Source: Alphaproteobacteria bacterium
GTDB taxonomy: Bacteria; Pseudomonadota; Alphaproteobacteria; Rhizobiales; Xanthobacteraceae
DNA: 64,000 bases
NCBI GenBank assembly: GCA_005884685.1
Contig: VBAH01000050.1
Location: forward strand, 1-64,000
Reading direction: 5' to 3'
The position numbers and the translations under genes are program-made. This document shows, in pieces, positions 62,911 to 64,000 of this stretch. The notes beneath the pieces are model-generated. The model worked only from the letters and a program-made list of their open reading frames with translations. It ran no database searches and was not told where the DNA came from. The first letter of the stretch is position 1. Every line of letters begins with the position of its first letter.

Positions 62911-63306
62911 ATGGGCAAGGAAGCCACACCGGGACGCGTTCGCCGCCGCGAACGCAAGAATATCGCTTCGGGCGTCGCGCACGTGAATGCGTCGTTCAAC
63001 AACACGATGATCACCATCACCGACGCGCAGGGCAACACGATTGCTTGGGCCTCGTCGGGCAGCAACGGCTTCAAAGGCTCGCGCAAGTCCACGCCATTCG
63101 CCGCGCAGGTCGCGGCCGAAGATGCCGCGAAGAAGGCGATGGAGCATGGCATGCGCACGCTCGAAGTCGAGGTCGCGGGCCCCGGCTCGGGACGTGAGTC
63201 GGCTCTGCGCGCGCTGCAGTCGGCGGGCTTCACCGTCACCTCGATCCGTGACGTGACGCCGATCCCGCACAACGGCTGCCGGCCGCGCAAGCGCCGGCGT
63301 GTCTGA
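62911..63306 (+). CDS. rpsK: 30S ribosomal protein S11
   Basis: 131 residues. [50 protein letters not shown] and the C-terminal [18 protein letters not shown]. Lines the mRNA exit. ATG at 62911 preferred to the TTG two codons earlier. No rpsD follows; rpoA does, as usual in alphaproteobacteria. Confidence 0.97.
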   Translation: MGKEATPGRVRRRERKNIASGVAHVNASFNNTMITITDAQGNTIAWASSGSNGFKGSRKSTPFAAQVAAEDAAKKAMEHGMRTLEVEVAGPGSGRESALRALQSAGFTVTSIRDVTPIPHNGCRPRKRRRV

Positions 63307-63402
63307 GATTTTATCCGGCGGGACGCGTCGCCCGCCGCCGTTTTCCTTCCCGCTGAGCGGAGCGGGGATGTTGGGGTTAAGCCCCGCGCCGAACGAATCG
63401 AG

Positions 63403-64000
63403 ATGATGATGACTGTGATCCAGAAGAACTGGCAGGAACTGATCCGCCCGGAAAAACTCCAGGTGGCGGCCGGAAACGACGCCAAGCGCGTCGCGACGGT
63501 GGTGGCCGAGCCGCTCGAGCGCGGCTTTGGCGTGACGCTCGGAAACGCGCTGCGGCGCGTTCTGCTCTCCTCGCTGCAGGGCGCGGCCGTGCAATCGGTG
63601 CACATTGACGGCGTGCTGCATGAGTTCTCGTCGATCCCCGGTGTTCGCGAGGATGTCACCGACATCGTGCTCAACATCAAGGACATCGCCATCAAGATGC
63701 AGGGCGACGGCCCGAAGCGCATGGTGGTGAAGAAGTCCGGCCCCTCGACGATCACCGCGGGCGACATCCAGGTGGTCGGCGACATCGTGATCCTCAATCC
63801 GGACCACGTAATCTGCCATCTCGACGAGGGCGCCGAGATCCGCATGGAATTCACGGTCGCGACCGGCAAAGGTTACGTGCCGGCCGAGCGCAACCGTCCC
63901 GAGGACGCGCCGATCGGCCTGATCCCGGTCGACAGCCTGTTTTCGCCGGTGCGCCGGGTGTCCTATCGCGTCGAGAACACCCGCGAAGGGCAGATCCTCG
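63403..64000 (+). CDS. rpoA: RNA polymerase alpha subunit, N-terminal part (cut by window end)
   Basis: 199 codons of the alpha N-terminal domain visible. [60 protein letters not shown] is unmistakable (quoted here in outline), followed by [18 protein letters not shown] and [29 protein letters not shown]. Three tandem ATGs (63403, 63406, 63409) make the exact start uncertain; the third fits the family best. Gap of about 96 nt after rpsK contains a hairpin GGCGGG...CCCGCC. Confidence 0.96.
   Translation, partial: MMMTVIQKNWQELIRPEKLQVAAGNDAKRVATVVAEPLERGFGVTLGNALRRVLLSSLQGAAVQSVHIDGVLHEFSSIPGVREDVTDIVLNIKDIAIKMQGDGPKRMVVKKSGPSTITAGDIQVVGDIVILNPDHVICHLDEGAEIRMEFTVATGKGYVPAERNRPEDAPIGLIPVDSLFSPVRRVSYRVENTREGQIL

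Overview
The window is a high-GC chromosomal segment of an alphaproteobacterium, most likely a member of the Hyphomicrobiales near the Bradyrhizobiaceae/Xanthobacteraceae. This rests on gene content (aapJQM-type amino acid transporter, receiver protein with an alpha-type GPDRRR/GPERR tail, DUF2939 and DUF2171 proteins), on the ribosomal layout (rpsK followed directly by rpoA, no rpsD between them), and on several families of intergenic palindromes of the kind seen in that group. No taxon was tested by search.

Left part (1-16.8 kb), mostly minus strand: a receiver/Hpt phosphorelay pair, NAD kinase, CutA on the plus strand, two tandem paralogous secreted TPR-like proteins, and a BtuB-type TonB receptor behind a clear cobalamin riboswitch. 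Then comes a catabolic/uptake block: gentisate-type cupin dioxygenase, aapJ-aapQ-aapM without an adjacent aapP, an IclR regulator, a zinc alcohol dehydrogenase, a Bug-type binding protein, an MFS permease and a Tat-exported metallo-beta-lactamase-fold hydrolase. Middle-left (16.8-27.2 kb) holds small envelope proteins, a Flp pilin, an MHS-family transporter, a Gly/Tyr-rich repeat protein, an RlmB-like rRNA methyltransferase, an enoyl-CoA hydratase, a MaoC hydratase and four tRNAs (Thr-TGT, Tyr-GTA, Gly-TCC, Trp-CCA).

Right part (27-64 kb) is the ribosomal/RNA polymerase macro-cluster: secE-nusG-rplKA, rplJL-rpoBC, rpsL-rpsG-fusA-tuf, S10-spc operons through secY-adk, then rpsM-rpsK-rpoA (cut by the window end). 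The secE-rplL portion is broken up in an unusual way. An ATP-grasp gene and a divergent NitT/TauT-like binding protein lie between tRNA-Trp and secE. A methyltransferase gene lies between nusG and rplK. A 3.6 kb islet between rplA and rplJ carries an HTH protein, a DUF2171 protein, a DUF433/DUF5615 toxin-antitoxin pair, an orphan antidote-like HTH gene, and a parD-parE pair followed by a 51-codon BrnA-like gene, with a visible operator-promoter. rplJ keeps its own candidate promoter and an L10 leader RNA.

Regulatory elements readable by eye: cobalamin riboswitch, L10 leader, an rplL-rpoB hairpin, candidate sigma70 promoters for parDE, rplJ, rpsL and rpsM, and several terminators. Unusual proteins include an adenylate kinase with a histone H1-like basic tail, ribosomal protein L5 with a Lys/Ala-rich N-terminal extension and S5 with an Arg/Ser-repeat N-terminus. 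I saw no CRISPR array, insertion sequence or rRNA gene.
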